A stretch of 64,000 nt of DNA from Euphorbia lathyris (Eukaryota > Streptophyta > Magnoliopsida > Malpighiales > Euphorbiaceae), in NCBI RefSeq assembly GCF_963576675.1, contig NC_088916.1:5161001-5225000 (forward strand). The letters are read 5' to 3'. Below the pieces are notes generated by a model. It did not search any database. It saw nothing but the letters and a program-made list of their open reading frames with translations, and was not told where the DNA came from. The number at the start of each line of letters is the position of its first letter. Within the stretch, counting starts at the first letter, position 1. Shown here one piece after another: positions 32,806 through 45,214 of this stretch. The position numbers and the translations under genes were made by a program.

Positions 32806-34480
32806 TGGTGGACAAACCGTTAACAACCATATTATTGTTAGAGTATAATATAAAAAGAGATGGTATGATTTGACCTTTTCGGAAAGTTGTGTGGTTTAAA
32901 AACTTGTAAGCAAGGATATGTAGTTTGTTCGCTATGCAAACTCAAGCATTCCGTCAAAAATTGTTATCGTGAATATTTATCCCAAAATAGAGTGATTGGA
33001 AGAAATTAAAAAGTCTAACTTTATAAACTACTTCATATATAGGATCTCACAAATCCTTTAAATACAAGTTGCAATTGTGCTACCAAGTTTTCACACCGCA
33101 GAACTGTGTTTGTTAATTGGGTAAATCACGATTTTTTTTTACTTTACCTTTATTGTTAAAAAATAAATTGTGGAATAAGTTTCGGAGGTCCATTTTGTGT
33201 TATTATTGTCGATTTTTTAGATTCCATTTCGTTGTCTACATTCTTATTTTCTATATATGATTACTATGTATAGGAGTTAATAATTATTTATAAACATAAT
33301 AATTGAAATCTTAAAAATTATTGTAATTGAAATATATTTTGGATTGAAGGCCGTGGGCGATCGCCTATGCCAACTTTCTTACAGCTGGCTCTTTTTTTTA
33401 TTTTATTAAAAGTTGGGGACAGAATATTGAATCCGAATATATTCAAAGAACGAAGAAAAAATAAAGGAATAACGAATAATGAAAATTAAGTGAAACGAAA
33501 TAAAGTACGTTCTATTGCATTATCACGAATAAGCAATGAACAGAAACTAGGAGCTGAATCCCAGGAGTGACGGCAGGTGCTGACACGACCAAAATCAGCC
33601 GGCTCTTCTAACGTTGGTAAGTTTAGTGAATTTTAAACATCATTAAAAATACACATATCCTTTTTCCGTATTCCGCATCAATTGAAAATAAGTTGGTTCT
33701 AAAAAAAGATTTTACATTTTTTATAATTTCATAATATAATTAGATATATATTAATATTTTTAAATTCGATAAATGTTTGGATTTTTTATTTTTTTCTCCA
33801 ACTTGTACACATGTATAAATTTTTTATTTTCTTCACGCATATACATATATTTGTGTTCAGTTACTAATGAATGATAACATGGCGTACATGTGCAATAGCG
33901 ATAAAAAAAATCATTACCGAGAAGACATTTTGGCGAATTATTTTTTAAATTGACTTAATTTGTCAATGTTAGGGATAAAATGACACCATATAATTACTCT
34001 TGGCTATTCTTGATAAGATGAAGAAAAAAAACGAGAGAAAGAAACTCAAATTGAACTTTGCTTCGATGAATACATAATTAGTGAAGTTCGTATAACTAAC
34101 TAATACGTATATATACTATCCACATAACTAATAAATCTATTAACCAACAACTAATCATTATAACTGCTAACTAATATATTAAAACATATGCTTAAATATA
34201 GTTAAACACTAATATATATTTAACAACTATCAAAGTTACGAGTATTTTTTTTGCACCTTAATCCTTTAATAAGCCATTGATTTCACATACTAACAGCATA
34301 TCAGTTAAATATCAAGAGCAAAGAGAAATTGAGACTTTGAGGAACCATTAATGAAATTAACTACACATCAATATACAATTTCATATTTTCCCTTTTTATC
34401 TAATTTTTTTATTTATGTATTTTCTCTCGTCCTTCCCATATTAAATTACTAAATTTTTTTTCTTTTTTCGTCTTCTATAT
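32806..34480. other. Interval with element remnants, no gene seen
   Basis: 32820-33130 resembles the element at 15500. 33690-34010 is a decayed copy of long-TIR family A ('gttctaaaaaaagatttta' and 'ccgagaagaca' are family phrases). 33350-33620 is not recognised. No host gene is evident. Confidence 0.5.
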
Positions 34481-34489
34481 TTGACACTT

Positions 34490-36480
34490 CAATTTCCTTT
34501 TTACTCACCATATACAAATTGTCGTATGGAATCATTTTCATGCTTTCGAATCGTAGAATTTAAACCAGACTTACTCACCGATGTCATCCAATCTACAGTG
34601 TGAGCTTTGGTAGACAACTTCCATTACACATGAGATGAGATTCATCAAACTGTCAGAGAGAGATCGGAATCTGGCGTCCCTTCATCGATGCTTAATTCAC
34701 TGACGATACTGATAGAAAGTATAATGACTAAAGCATAGTGAACTATAATTGGTTATGTACCTTATGCTCTTTAAGATGACTATCTATAGAGATAAGTGAA
34801 GGGAACCTTATGACTAAATATGTTTCTATATGGCAATGCTTGATTGGCCACGTGTATATGCACTTTTGCACACTCGTAGCCGGCCGGCTACACCCGTTGC
34901 CGACCGGCGATGTCTGTAGCCATCGGCTACTGACGTGGCACAAAAGATAGTTTCAAGAAGAAGTGAATGGGGAGATTTTCTTCAAAGTTACATCCATAAA
35001 CCGGAAGAAAACCCAACGAACGACATGGTAATAATGGATAACCTACCCCTAGGGTATTCTTGGGAGAAGATAGAAAGGTAATAATGGCATTTACGAAAAC
35101 GAAAGATGATAGAGAGTTCCCAAGGAAGGGAAAATAACCCTTTTTGGCTGAAGGTGCGCTCCCCATGTGGCAAAAATTGGGCTTCGTAAACTTCTAGGGC
35201 TGTTATCGAGCATATAAGAGATCCAAAAGAGTGAGGACAAAGCCTTAAAGAACTTCATATAAAGAGTACTAAAGAGGGGAGACATCTGATATCATCTCAT
35301 AAAAGAACCTGAAAGAAAAATAACATGTGAACCAATGAAGGAGCTTTATGCAAAAGGTATAACTACCAAGGACACGTGTTTCTTTCAGGTTCTTTTATGA
35401 GATGATATTAGATGTCTCCCCTCTTTAGTACTCCTTATGTGAAGTTCTTTAAGGCTTTGTCCTTACTCTTTTGGATCTCTTGTATGCTCGATAACAGCCC
35501 TAGAAGTTTACGAAACCCATTTTTTGCCACATGGGGAGCACACCTTCATCCAAATGGGGTTATTTTCTCTTTTTTGGGAACTCTCTATCATCTGCTGTTT
35601 TTGTAAATTCCATTATTACCTTTCTATCTTCTCCCAAGAATACCCTAGGGGTAGGTTATCCATTATTAACATGTCACCCATTGGGTTTCCCTCCGGTTTA
35701 TGGATGTAACTTTGAATAAAATATCCCCATTCACTTCTTCTTGAACCATCTTCTACTTCTATTCTCCATACGTTCTTTTTATTTCTTTCTCTCTTTTAAT
35801 TGTGAACCGCACTCATAGCCAGTCGGCTACGCCCATCGCCGACCGGCCATATCTGTAGCCATCGGCTATTGACGTGGCACAGAAGATAGTTTTAACCATT
35901 TTTAAGTTGTTTTAAGTTTGAGAATAAAGGAATAGTTGTTACTAGTAACAGGTTGTAGCCAACCATCAATGATTGTAGCCGACCGATGGCAACCTAAGGA
36001 AAATATGATTTTTTACCCATGACGTGGCTCAGATTCCAACTCATGATCTTGTACGTGTGACGTGAAGTTCACCTACAATAATGGTGCATGGGTAATATAG
36101 TCTCATCATAAGAGTCGGAAAAAGTTTGTGCTCACACTTTGTTATCCAACATGATCCATTAGAGTGTGCCTTGGGCAGAGACCAGGTATCACATGAAGTA
36201 ATTATAGGATAGTTAAGTGATAGATTGGGCATTCATCACTCTTGATAGATGAGAGATATATACTAGACCTCTTGCGGTAGAATTACACTAAACCCTTACA
36301 AGGTGATATGTTAAAGGGTGAAATGAAGATTTTACTTAACCTATCTATTCTGAGTTAATTCAACCTAAGCAAGTAAAGAGACATATACTATACATTGAAA
36401 GGTAAACAGTAATTATCAATTTTGACTTCTTATGGCTTTAGGAGAGTTATATACTTTTTTCTTAAGTCGGGGCACTCACT
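34490..36480. repeat. Decayed retroelement-like repeat, non-coding
   Basis: The start ('atacaaattgtcgtatgg', 'tgctttcgaatcgtagaat') matches the LTR at 42780-42850. The end ('gtcggaaaaagtttgtgctc') matches 40490-40515. A GC-rich block ('gtagccatcggctactgacg') appears twice in direct orientation at about 34870-34940 and 35810-35880, flanking the inverted repeat. This is probably a non-autonomous relative of the element at 40300-42870. No retroelement protein is encoded. Confidence 0.5.
34952..35745. repeat. Long inverted repeat with 360-bp arms
   Basis: The left arm 34952-35320 and right arm 35380-35745 are inverted copies around a loop of about 60 bp. Landmarks are 'ttcaagaagaagtgaatgg', 'accctaggggtaggtta' and 'catctcataaaagaacc' and their inverses. 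Each arm gives the same small open frame (MSPLFSTLYMKFFKAL and MSPLFSTPYVKFFKAL), which merely reflects the inversion. RNA across it would fold into a long hairpin. Confidence 0.9.
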
Positions 36481-37235
36481 CTGTTATATATTTAGTTTGA
36501 TTAATTCGGATAAAATTAATAGATAGAAATTAATAAGTTAATTTTCTATCCAATTCCGCCTTAAATGACTTGCAGCAAGAACTTGATTGGTCACACACAA
36601 AGAATAATATCGAAAGGATGAAGTGGTAAATTGGAATCAGTTCGACGTGGCATATTAGATGGATCGATTTTTGTATATGGGGAATTGATATGAATATATG
36701 TATATTGATTAATTTGATTTAATGTAATTATAAAGATAATTATATTTATATTTATTTGAATTAATTAATTAGAAAGGTAAAAATTAGATTTTATGGAAAC
36801 AATAAATTAGTTATATTTCCTTAAAAAGATTGATTCAATTACCTAATATATAATATTACTAGTTAAAGAATAAATTCAAACCTACCTAATAAAAAATATA
36901 CCATTCCTAGTTAGATTATGATGTTAATTGGTAAGGAGAAAAACATATAAAAAATATACCATTCCATAGTTTATTCTTCGTTTTTTTCGTGTCGGCCAAT
37001 ATTAGAGGATACTCTACATTTGAGTATTTATAAGGTTGATTGGAAATTGTATCAAACTACCGAGAATTGCTACACCTACAATAATAGATCGTTGTCAAAG
37101 AGGTAAACACGATTAGTCTCCTCTTTGTGTTATCTTTTAATGGATGTAATTGATCCAAGTAAAAGCATATATAAAAAGTTTATTATCCATCTTGCCTTTG
37201 CATGATTGTATATTTTTACAGTGGTATTAGAGCCG
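36481..37235 (+). mobile_element. Copia-type 5' LTR end with primer-binding site
   Basis: The sequence 'atatttttacag' is followed at 37222 by TGGTATTAGAGCCG, which matches the initiator-tRNA primer-binding site of plant copia elements (TGGTATCAGAGC) with one change. Upstream are a TATA-like 'gagtatttataagg' near 37022 and U3/R-like sequence, so an LTR ends at about 37220. The 5' border of the LTR is not determined. No gag or pol follows, so this is a remnant. Confidence 0.7.
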
Positions 37236-37795
37236 TGTTACAATCCATTAATTGATAAATGTTTTTGTTGATGTTTCGATTAAAAGGTATAGGAATATAA
37301 ATACTAAAACGATTAATCTTTGAATTTTATTTTTAACGATTAATTGAAGCATTTGTATTCGTCTTGAAATTATATATATTTGATATATATTTTTTTATTG
37401 GTAATTATTCTGAAATTTTTGTTTATGCATATAACTTCACAAGCGCTCCACCTCCTTCAACCTTTCAGACCTTTGCTTAAGCAAGTTCCGTCACTTATGT
37501 AGTTATTTTATCCATTTTTTTTCTCTCCACCGGAAATTGAAATCTCTCTACGAATTCAATCAAACTCTGTCCCAATTTTTCCATCATCTACCTTTCATCT
37601 AATAACCCAATAGAACCTTTCTTCTCTTTCTTCTTCCATTCTTCACCATTTTTTTCCTACAACCCAATCATGCTTTGTATACATGTAAATTGCTTTGGAA
37701 TCTGAAAATGAATAGCCAATTCATTCCTCTCTTGACATGCTAGAACCGCTACTCAATATATTTTCCAAGTTTACGATTAGTTGTTCACGATTTTG
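37236..37795. other. Interval after the LTR remnant, no gene seen
   Basis: AT-rich sequence and a pyrimidine-rich stretch (37500-37650). No recognisable retroelement protein or host gene. Confidence 0.4.
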
Positions 37796-37860
37796 CTTCG
37801 CAGTGGGGTAAACTGCGAATTAGCAGTCACTGCTAATTAGCAGTTAACTCCACTGCGAAG
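37796..37860. repeat. 65-bp inverted repeat, CTTCGCAGTGG ends
   Basis: CTTCGCAGTGG opens and CCACTGCGAAG closes this segment. Inside, 'aactgcgaattagcagt' and 'actgctaattagcagtt' add a second stem. It may be the core of a small MITE, since degraded copies of the same words follow up to 37905. Confidence 0.7.
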
Positions 37861-37954
37861 TTCAACTGTTAATTAGACTGCTAATTAGTCGTTGATCCCA
37901 CTATGAATCTATCAGGTTGGAGTAAAAAATTGGTTAAGTCATAATATATATACT

Positions 37955-38234
37955 GGCGTTTGGTTCACAAGGGGTAAGAGAAAATGAATCAAGAAAGGGG
38001 AACTAAAGGAAAGGAAAGGAATAAGCATTAATTCCCCTATGTGTTTGGATATGTTTAGGAAAGGGAATTGGGTAAAGGGAATCCAATTCCCTACAGATAA
38101 TGGGTTTAACCTAAATTGGGGTAAACCCATAATCTAAAATTGGTAAAGGGAATGAGTTTTTTTTTTTAAACAAACAAGAACAAGGGGAATGAGACCCTCC
38201 CATTCCCATTCCTAAAGACCCCGAACCAAACGCC
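37955..38234. mobile_element. MITE with GGCGTTTGGTTC ends
   Basis: GGCGTTTGGTTC opens and GAACCAAACGCC closes the element, a perfect 12-bp terminal inverted repeat. The subterminal 'agggaattgg' and 'ccaattccct' words are also inverted. At 280 bp it is non-coding and resembles common hAT-like plant MITEs. Confidence 0.8.
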
Positions 38235-38307
38235 CCCTAAAAGAGTATTTTGGAAAAGTCTATTTTGAAAGTGTCTAATTTGGTAAGAAGTAATATAATG
38301 AGTCTAG

Positions 38308-39684
38308 GGCCTGCTTGGTCCAGCTGTTAGCTAACAGCTGTTGCGGTTGCTGTTAGCTGTTTGCAGTTGCAGTAAGCTGTTAGCGGTTGCTGTTAGCTGT
38401 TTGTTATTAGCTGTTTAATTACTAGTGTTTGTTAAAATTATATTGAATGGTTGTTGTTCGGATTTAAAATGTCTAAAATTGACATGTTTTAAATTAATCA
38501 ATGATGAAATTATAAAAAGGAAAATGTCAAAAAATGCCCATAACATTTACAACTAGGAATAATTTTACTCTTAACGCCTAAAATGGTGCAATTTGACCCA
38601 TAACGCTGGCAGCTAATAACAATTTTACCGATAACGTTGGCAAGTTGGGTTGATTTCAGATATTATTAGAAAACATAAATATTTTATATCTTATTCTACA
38701 CCAATTGCATACCAGTAGTTCTAAAAAAGAGATTTCATATTTTTTTTTGTGATTTAATAATAAAATTGAAAATTAATATATATATATAAATTCGGTGAAA
38801 TATTTGAATTTTTTTGTCCAACTCGTACAAAAGACAATATATTTTTTTATTTTTTTTTCTTAAAAAAAATTTCACGTCTAATCATATGTTTGTGATATGT
38901 TACTTACGATGATAAAATAGTGCACATGTAAAGTGTAGATGACAATATTCATGACCAAGAAGACAATTTGATAAATTATTTCTGACACGAAAACATGATT
39001 TACAGAGTCAATTCGATTTACACGACACGATTGACATGATTTTTTTTTTTTGCATTTTTATCATATACATACCATATGTAACATATATATGAGATAACAC
39101 GATTTTGACACGAAATCCGAATTTGCCACCTCTACTTATAATTGATGGGTTTTTTTTAATCAAGTGATTATAATATTTAGGCTTAATACATCATTTACCC
39201 TCTAAATTTGTCCAAAAAGTTTGATTGATCTCCTGAATTTTCAAAGTGTCTTGATAGCTCCCTAAACTTGTATGAAATATTCATTTAGTCCTCTAAACTT
39301 GCGTAAAATGTAATCAATTGATCACTCAGTTGCAAAAAAAAAAAAAAGTAAGTTAAATGCAGAATATATATTGTACACGTCTTAGATTGTTATTACATAA
39401 TTCATAAAATAGATTAAAAAATAATTTCTTACGTCTGAGATTGTTATTACATAATTCAAGAAATGTACCTGTCGCGATCGTGACAGACACTTTTTCAGCA
39501 CAACATTGGCTTCTCATGTGACGAACGTGATACTCCTGTCTCGTTCGTGACAACATTTTCTTCAGCAAAAAGACATGATTCTTCATCTGGGAAGCACATC
39601 CAATTAGCGGTTTCAATGGTCAAACCGCTAAAGTTGGTCAAAACCGCTCTTTTTATCCCAAAACGCTCTTTACCAAACATGGCC
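38308..39684. mobile_element. Composite DNA element, GGCCTGCTTGGT ends, with insertions
   Basis: The left end GGGCCTGCTTGGTCCAGC and right end (reversed) GGCCATGTTTGGTAAAG are related, suggesting a hAT-like element. Near the left end, 'gttagcggttgctgttagct' words repeat in tandem (38318-38420). The element appears interrupted by the left half of a family A MITE (38525-38985) and by half of a 'ttaatacatcatttaccc' element (39180-39345). No transposase is visible. Confidence 0.5.
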
Positions 39685-40299
39685 TATAATTAAGTAACTA
39701 TAAATATGACTCTAACTCTAACTTATAATTTAATAAAAGAAAATGATAATTATTATCCAAAGCCGAAATATTTAAACAATTTTTTTGAAAATAGCATGTT
39801 ATTAACAAAAATTATATACACTTAAGATTTTAAGGAGACTTTTAAACCCTTCAAATGCTAACAGTCGAGTTTCGGTTCAGCGTTGATGTAGAGATAGACT
39901 CCGACGAACGCTTCAAACGAGATTAGGTAGTTTTTCACCCGGCTCCCAACTCTCAGCCCCTTTTTTCCCCTCAAACTCAGCTATAGACATGTCCCAAGCT
40001 AGCCTTTTTCCTAATTCTTTGGACCTTTTTCTCTTTCTTTTTTTCTCTCAAATCCGGGCCCCCATGCTTGTCAACCTATCCTCTCTAATTAATTAGCTCT
40101 TCTCCCATTCCCCATGTCATGTTGTCCTTTCCTAATTATTTATTTATTTATTTTTATTTTTTTGTTATTTTAAAACAAAATTGGCCAAGCATTTTTTTTT
40201 GTTTTTTTTGTTTTAATAATAATAATGATGATAATGAATAATTAATAATAATAGTGATAAATAATAATAATAAAGAATTAAATTACGAAAATGATATCG
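39685..40299. other. AT-rich interval with (AAT)n-like tract
   Basis: It contains poly-T and 'aataataat' simple sequence at 40215-40275. No gene or clear element is seen. Confidence 0.5.
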
Positions 40300-42121
40300 G
40301 GAGCTCGTGTCTAGATTTACGTGAGTCTAGAATTAGTATATTTTTTGTTCGGTTTTTCACACTCCCGGGTTACTAGGGACAAACAACTATTTATAGCTTT
40401 CCTCATCGGGTTTAGGTTCGCGATTTCATACGACGTGATGTGTGCCCGCCTATAACATGTTGAGTAAATGCAACTATAAGTTCATCACGATGGTCGAAAA
40501 AGTCTGTGCTCACACCCGTGTTGGTCCCACCCAACGTTTCGAAACTCATCTTTCATCATGGTAAGCTCCACCATTTTCATCATAATCAAATTCATTTGCA
40601 TTTTGATAAAATTCACCATCCTCACATAATTCATCCTCGGAATAGTTCTCTCTTTGTTCAACCCCATCCTCAAACTCACTCTCATAATAGCTAAGTTCAT
40701 TATTTTTTTCTAGCTTATTCTCGGATTGGTTCTCCTCTTCATCAATCTCCTCTTCGAGTTCATCTTCTTCATGATAATATTCAAGTTTGTTACCCTCTTC
40801 ATCAACAACTCATTCTTTCCCATGACCTCCCGTTTCCTTCCACTCCTCCACATAGTTCAAGCCAGTTACTTCATTTGTCAAGTTTCCCTGCTCATATGAC
40901 ATGCTACATCCCAACATGGTAGTGTTAGATGTGATTAACCAAAAAACAAATCGAACATAGAAAAACATATGAACAATAAAACTAGAAATTAAAAGGAAAG
41001 AGTTAGACAAATCTGAGGCCTGTATTAGCAGTTTCTTTAAGACAGATATCGTCGATATTGACGATCGTCTCCCAGGATAGAACAGATTACGAAAGTGAAC
41101 TCAACCTATGTGTAGGCTCGTTATCACCGCAGTAGGAAAAAACAAGAACATTATGAACAGACAGAGAGCATAAATATTCAGAGAATTTTTTTATCAACAA
41201 CTTGTGAATTTGACAATCCATTCTATATAAATAGAATTCGAAAGGATATGTCTTTTCATGAAAGAACACGATTGTACATGGACAGACACGACTGTTTACA
41301 TATGAACATGACTGCTCACAACGGACACGACTGTTCATGAAAGGAGGTGTTTGTTGGTATTTAAATTAATATATAATTTTATTCAAAATTTTCCAATAGG
41401 TAGAACCACCATCTCTTCCATCACCATAGCCATCAATCTCCACACATAAAATGATTGCATCGTTCTCCTCAAAGAGATTATCAAGTCCAAACTCACTCTC
41501 CACTTCTTTAAGACCAAGGCTATCACCTTCCTTAAGTATACAAGTGAAAGTTTGCCTAAAGGGCATTTCATTAAACACATAGTATGCACCCTTTTCAACT
41601 TGAGCTTCCTTAATGTTCCCACATACTAACACTCCTTCCTCCTCATTTATACATAATTTAAATCCTCATTCACAATTTCATTATCAGCACTCCCAATGAG
41701 AATCTAAATCACCACACATCACAAACACTCAAATTTTCACTAGTATTTCGATTACCTATAACTCTAACATGAGAAATTAAAAGTATAAGAATTACCTCTT
41801 GAATGTGTAATGGAGGAAAAATTAGTGAAGACTCATTGGGAGGCAACATTGGGTCTTTTTCATTTCCTATATGTTGAGCTCTACGATGTCGTCGCTGGCT
41901 TTTTCGGGTTCCTCTTTGTAACCTTTCCGTGTTTTCTTGTTCTATGTTTTCTATTATCTTTCTCCTTGTCTTGACAAGCTCGAGCTCTATCTCCCTTACT
42001 TCGGTTTGCCACTCTTTAAGGCTCTTGGTTGGAAACTCCCCTAATGCTTGTGAAAAACTCGGGTGAATCATTTCCAAAAAGAAGTCTTCGGGAAGGAAAA
42101 TGATTCGGGTATGATACCAAC
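40300..42121 (-). mobile_element. Decayed LTR-element interior (minus strand)
   Basis: On the minus strand, just inside the LTR at 42122, TTGGTATCATACC (42108-42120) resembles a primer-binding site (TGGTATCA core). About 30 bp on, an open frame at 41709-42077 encodes a charged, helical protein (SLKEWQTEVREIELELVKTR, then RGTRKSQRRHRRAQ). Another open stretch at 41366-41632 reads MLVCGNIKEAQVEKGAYYV and FGLDNLFEENDAIILCVEID. Neither matches a retroelement protein that I can name. The rest is decayed. I infer a non-autonomous LTR element. Confidence 0.5.
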
Positions 42122-42870
42122 TGATATAGATTAATGAAGAGTGAGTTAGTTTTAATCGTAAACTAACAAAAATGTTCTTTTCTAGCTAAACTAGAAGGAG
42201 TGAATCCCAAGATTTACGAGCTAAAACTCGTAGGAATCAAAGATCCTCATTGATAAAAATGCATGAACCCTAATACTTCTCAAAGAGAAAGATAATAATT
42301 TGATTGATAAAAGTTAAACATTACAAATGAAAGAGATGAATTTATATCATCTCCAAACCTAAAGGTGAAATTACATAAAAAAGGCAAATGCATATAATCA
42401 AAATAGATGAAGCTTAAAAGGTAAAATGGGATATAGGTAAAGGGGTGATATGGATTGTAAATAAGGAGTGATAAAGTTGTAATTAGTGGAAAGCTGGAGT
42501 GAGGGGCAAGATTAATCTTGCAAGGCATTTTAAAAATCCACACGGCGTGTGGAAATAGCCACACGGCTTGTGGGCTTTTAAGTCAAAATTTAGTTGGTTG
42601 AATTCATAGTCCACACGGCATGTGGAATACCAAAATGAGAAGAAAAGCTCAACATTATATCCACACGGCATGTGGACCTATTTTTCCATCAAAAGAGTAT
42701 TCTATTTGTCTTGGTGTGTTCCCATTTGATCCGACTTCGTCTACCAATCGTCTCCTCATATGTCATCGACGGGATGCCCGCATCATATATACAAATTATC
42801 ATATGAAATCATCTCCATTCTTTGAAATCGTATAACTTGGACCCGATTTCACACACCAATGATCAAACTA
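42122..42870 (-). mobile_element. LTR with four CCACACGGC-type palindromes
   Basis: The LTR ends (minus strand) in TATATCA next to the primer-binding-like site. It contains four 15-bp near-palindromes of the form CCACACGGCATGTGG at 42538-42552, 42559-42573, 42611-42625 and 42661-42675. The outer portion (42780-42850) matches 34500-34590. The far border is not fixed. Interval 42871-43164 holds a duplicated 'aaagtgtaaccacatgag' phrase and nothing else recognisable. Confidence 0.55.
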
Positions 42871-43164
42871 AGCAAATACCAATAAAGATGGATAAGCAAC
42901 TTACCAAAGTAAGGCTTGGATCTGACTATGTCCTTAAAGAATCGTTCATAGGAACACAGCTCAATAGACAAAGTGTAACCACATGAGTTTTCTTAGAATT
43001 TACCAAAAAAACAAACAAACATGCAATTGACACAAAGTGTAACCACATGAGTTTTTTTAGAATTTACCAAAAAAAAAAAAATTATAGTCTTCATTAGACA
43101 ATTGAAATTTCAAAATTAAACCTACTATTTTCAAAATAATTGCACAGCTTTAAGTAAATATATA

Positions 43165-44293
43165 TGGGATAAAGTGTAAAAAAATACATCATAATGTTTA
43201 CAACCAGGAGCAATTTTACCTCTAACGTCTAAAATTGTTCAATTTTACTCATAATGTTGGTAACGAAAAGCAACTTGACCCCATAACATTGACACATTGG
43301 GTCAATTTCAGATACTACTACAAAATATAGAGATTTTGTTCCCTTTTGTACATCAATTGCATCGTAGTTGGTTCTAAAAAAAAGATTGCATATTTCTTTG
43401 TGATTTAATAATAGAATTAGAGATTAATATTTATAAATTTGGCGAAATATTTGAATTTTTTTCCAACTCATATAAAAGACAGTATATTTTTTTTTAATTT
43501 TTTTCACGTCTAATTATATGTTTGTGATCCGCCACTAATGATTGATAAAATGATGCACATGTGAAGTGTAGATGACAAGATTCATGACAGAGATGACAGT
43601 TTGATGAATGGCCTAATACATCACCAGCTCCCTAAACTTGTCCAAAATAGTAGACTGGCTCACTGAACTTTGCAAGTGTCTCACCAGCTCCATAAACTTG
43701 CTTATTTCGTATCACCAGCTCCCTAAACTTGTCCATAAAAGTAGATTAGCTCTCTGAACTTTGAAAGTGTCTCACCAACTCCCCAAACTTGCTTATTCTA
43801 TAACAACTAAATACAAAAACCATAATACTAACTCTCGATCCTCATCCATTCAATCTCTCAAACATGCAACACTAACTCTTATAATAGGTTGAAAGGTATG
43901 AGAAGCGAAAAAATTACTTCTCGAATAGATGAAGACGTATTTTCATAATTTAGGTTAATTTTTTTTTTATATTTAGTTGTTACAGAATAAACAAGTTTTG
44001 GGAGTTGGTGAGACACTCGCAAAGTTCAGGGAGCTAATACTTTTATGGACAAGTTTAGGGAGCTGATGATACGAAATAAGCAAGTTTAGAAAGCTGGTGA
44101 AACACTTACAAAGTTCAGGGAGCTAGTAATGTACTAGGCCTTGATGAATTATTTCTGAAATTGACCCAAATTGTTAACATTAGGGGTAAAAAAAATTTTG
44201 GTTGCCAATATTAGGGTTAAAATTGCACTATTTTAGACGTTAAGGGTAAAATTGCTCCTGATTATAAATGTTAGAGTATTTTCATACCTTACC
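43165..44293. mobile_element. Family A long-TIR element, split by an insertion
   Basis: The outer parts ('ggagcaattttacctctaac' on the left, 'taagggtaaaattgctcc' on the right) match the other family A copies. An uninterrupted relative (48186-48757) reads straight through the point where the element at 43610-44140 sits here. Confidence 0.8.
43610..44140. mobile_element. MULE-like element nested in family A, 9-bp target duplication
   Basis: It opens GGCCTAATACATCACCAGC and closes GTACTAGGCC. The arms carry repeated 'ccctaaacttgtcc' and 'gtgtctcaccagctcc' and their inverses. TTGATGAAT flanks both sides (43601-43609 and 44141-44149), and the host element elsewhere has a single copy. At 531 bp with terminal inverted repeats near 200 bp it has no coding sequence. 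The words resemble those of the 60975 family. Confidence 0.88.
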
Positions 44294-45214
44294 CCAAATA
44301 TATATACTTCCTATAAAATGTCTCATGTAAACATATTTTAAATTAATCACAAATGAAGTATAAAAATAAAAAACTGAACATAAAAATTGATAAAAAATAA
44401 TATAAATAACTAAAGAAAAATAAAAAAAACAATAACTTATTATTTTTTTTTTTGTAAGAGAAAAAAAAAACAATAACTTATTAAACGGAGTGAAACTTTA
44501 TCCTTTCGTTAGTAATATTAAAAAAAAATTGAAATAACATTAAAGAAAATACATATTTTGTAAAAATAAGAATTAAGAAGTATAATTTTATACGAACAAA
44601 AAAAAGTATAATTTTATCAAAATCAAATAAATACAAACAATATTTCTTAAAAAAACTAAAAAAATGAACTTTTCGTGAAAAACCTGTTCTATAAAAAAAG
44701 AAACCAAAACATGTTGTCTTAAAAATTTAATGAAACACTGAATTTTCGATTGTTTAAAGTAAAAAGATATAAAAGAAAAACTCCAAAAAGCTTAAACAAA
44801 TTTATATAAGTAAAAAGAAATTGGAATTTTTTTTCTTGTTACAAATTTAAACTACTTATAGCGTTATTAAAAAAAATGACTAATATCGTTTGATATATCA
44901 TTACATCAATATATTATATCAACAAAACTCAACAATCAAAATATCATATTAATACGTTATATCAACAAAACTCAACAATCAAAATATCATATTAGTAAAA
45001 TCAACATGTTACATTAGCAAAATCCTAAAATCTAATACGTGTAAATCACGTAATCTCTTTTGACCCCAAAAAAAAAAATATTACATTTCTTAAACCACAT
45101 ATTTTTTTCCCTTTGTGATATTTTACTATTAATTAAAATGGTCTAATAAATACATTTTTCATTCTTCTATTATTTTGACTAATTAAGTAAAAATATATTT
45201 AATTTTGTGAGTAA
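44294..45214. other. AT-rich interval downstream of the CHUP1-like gene
   Basis: Very AT-rich with poly-A runs. A direct repeat of 'atcaacaaaactcaac' plus 'aatcaaaatatcatat' occurs twice at 44910-45000. The part nearest 45215 probably holds the 3' UTR of the minus-strand gene. No other gene is seen. Confidence 0.5.

Noticed and set aside
35091..35606. Two similar small proteins (MSPLFST...) on opposite strands as a conserved gene pair
   Set aside because: Their similarity is fully explained by the long inverted repeat; no other evidence of coding.
40485..41338. Several small minus-strand open frames
   Set aside because: Methionine- or serine-rich frames from repetitive 'catcatcttc'-like sequence; no motif and no continuity between them.
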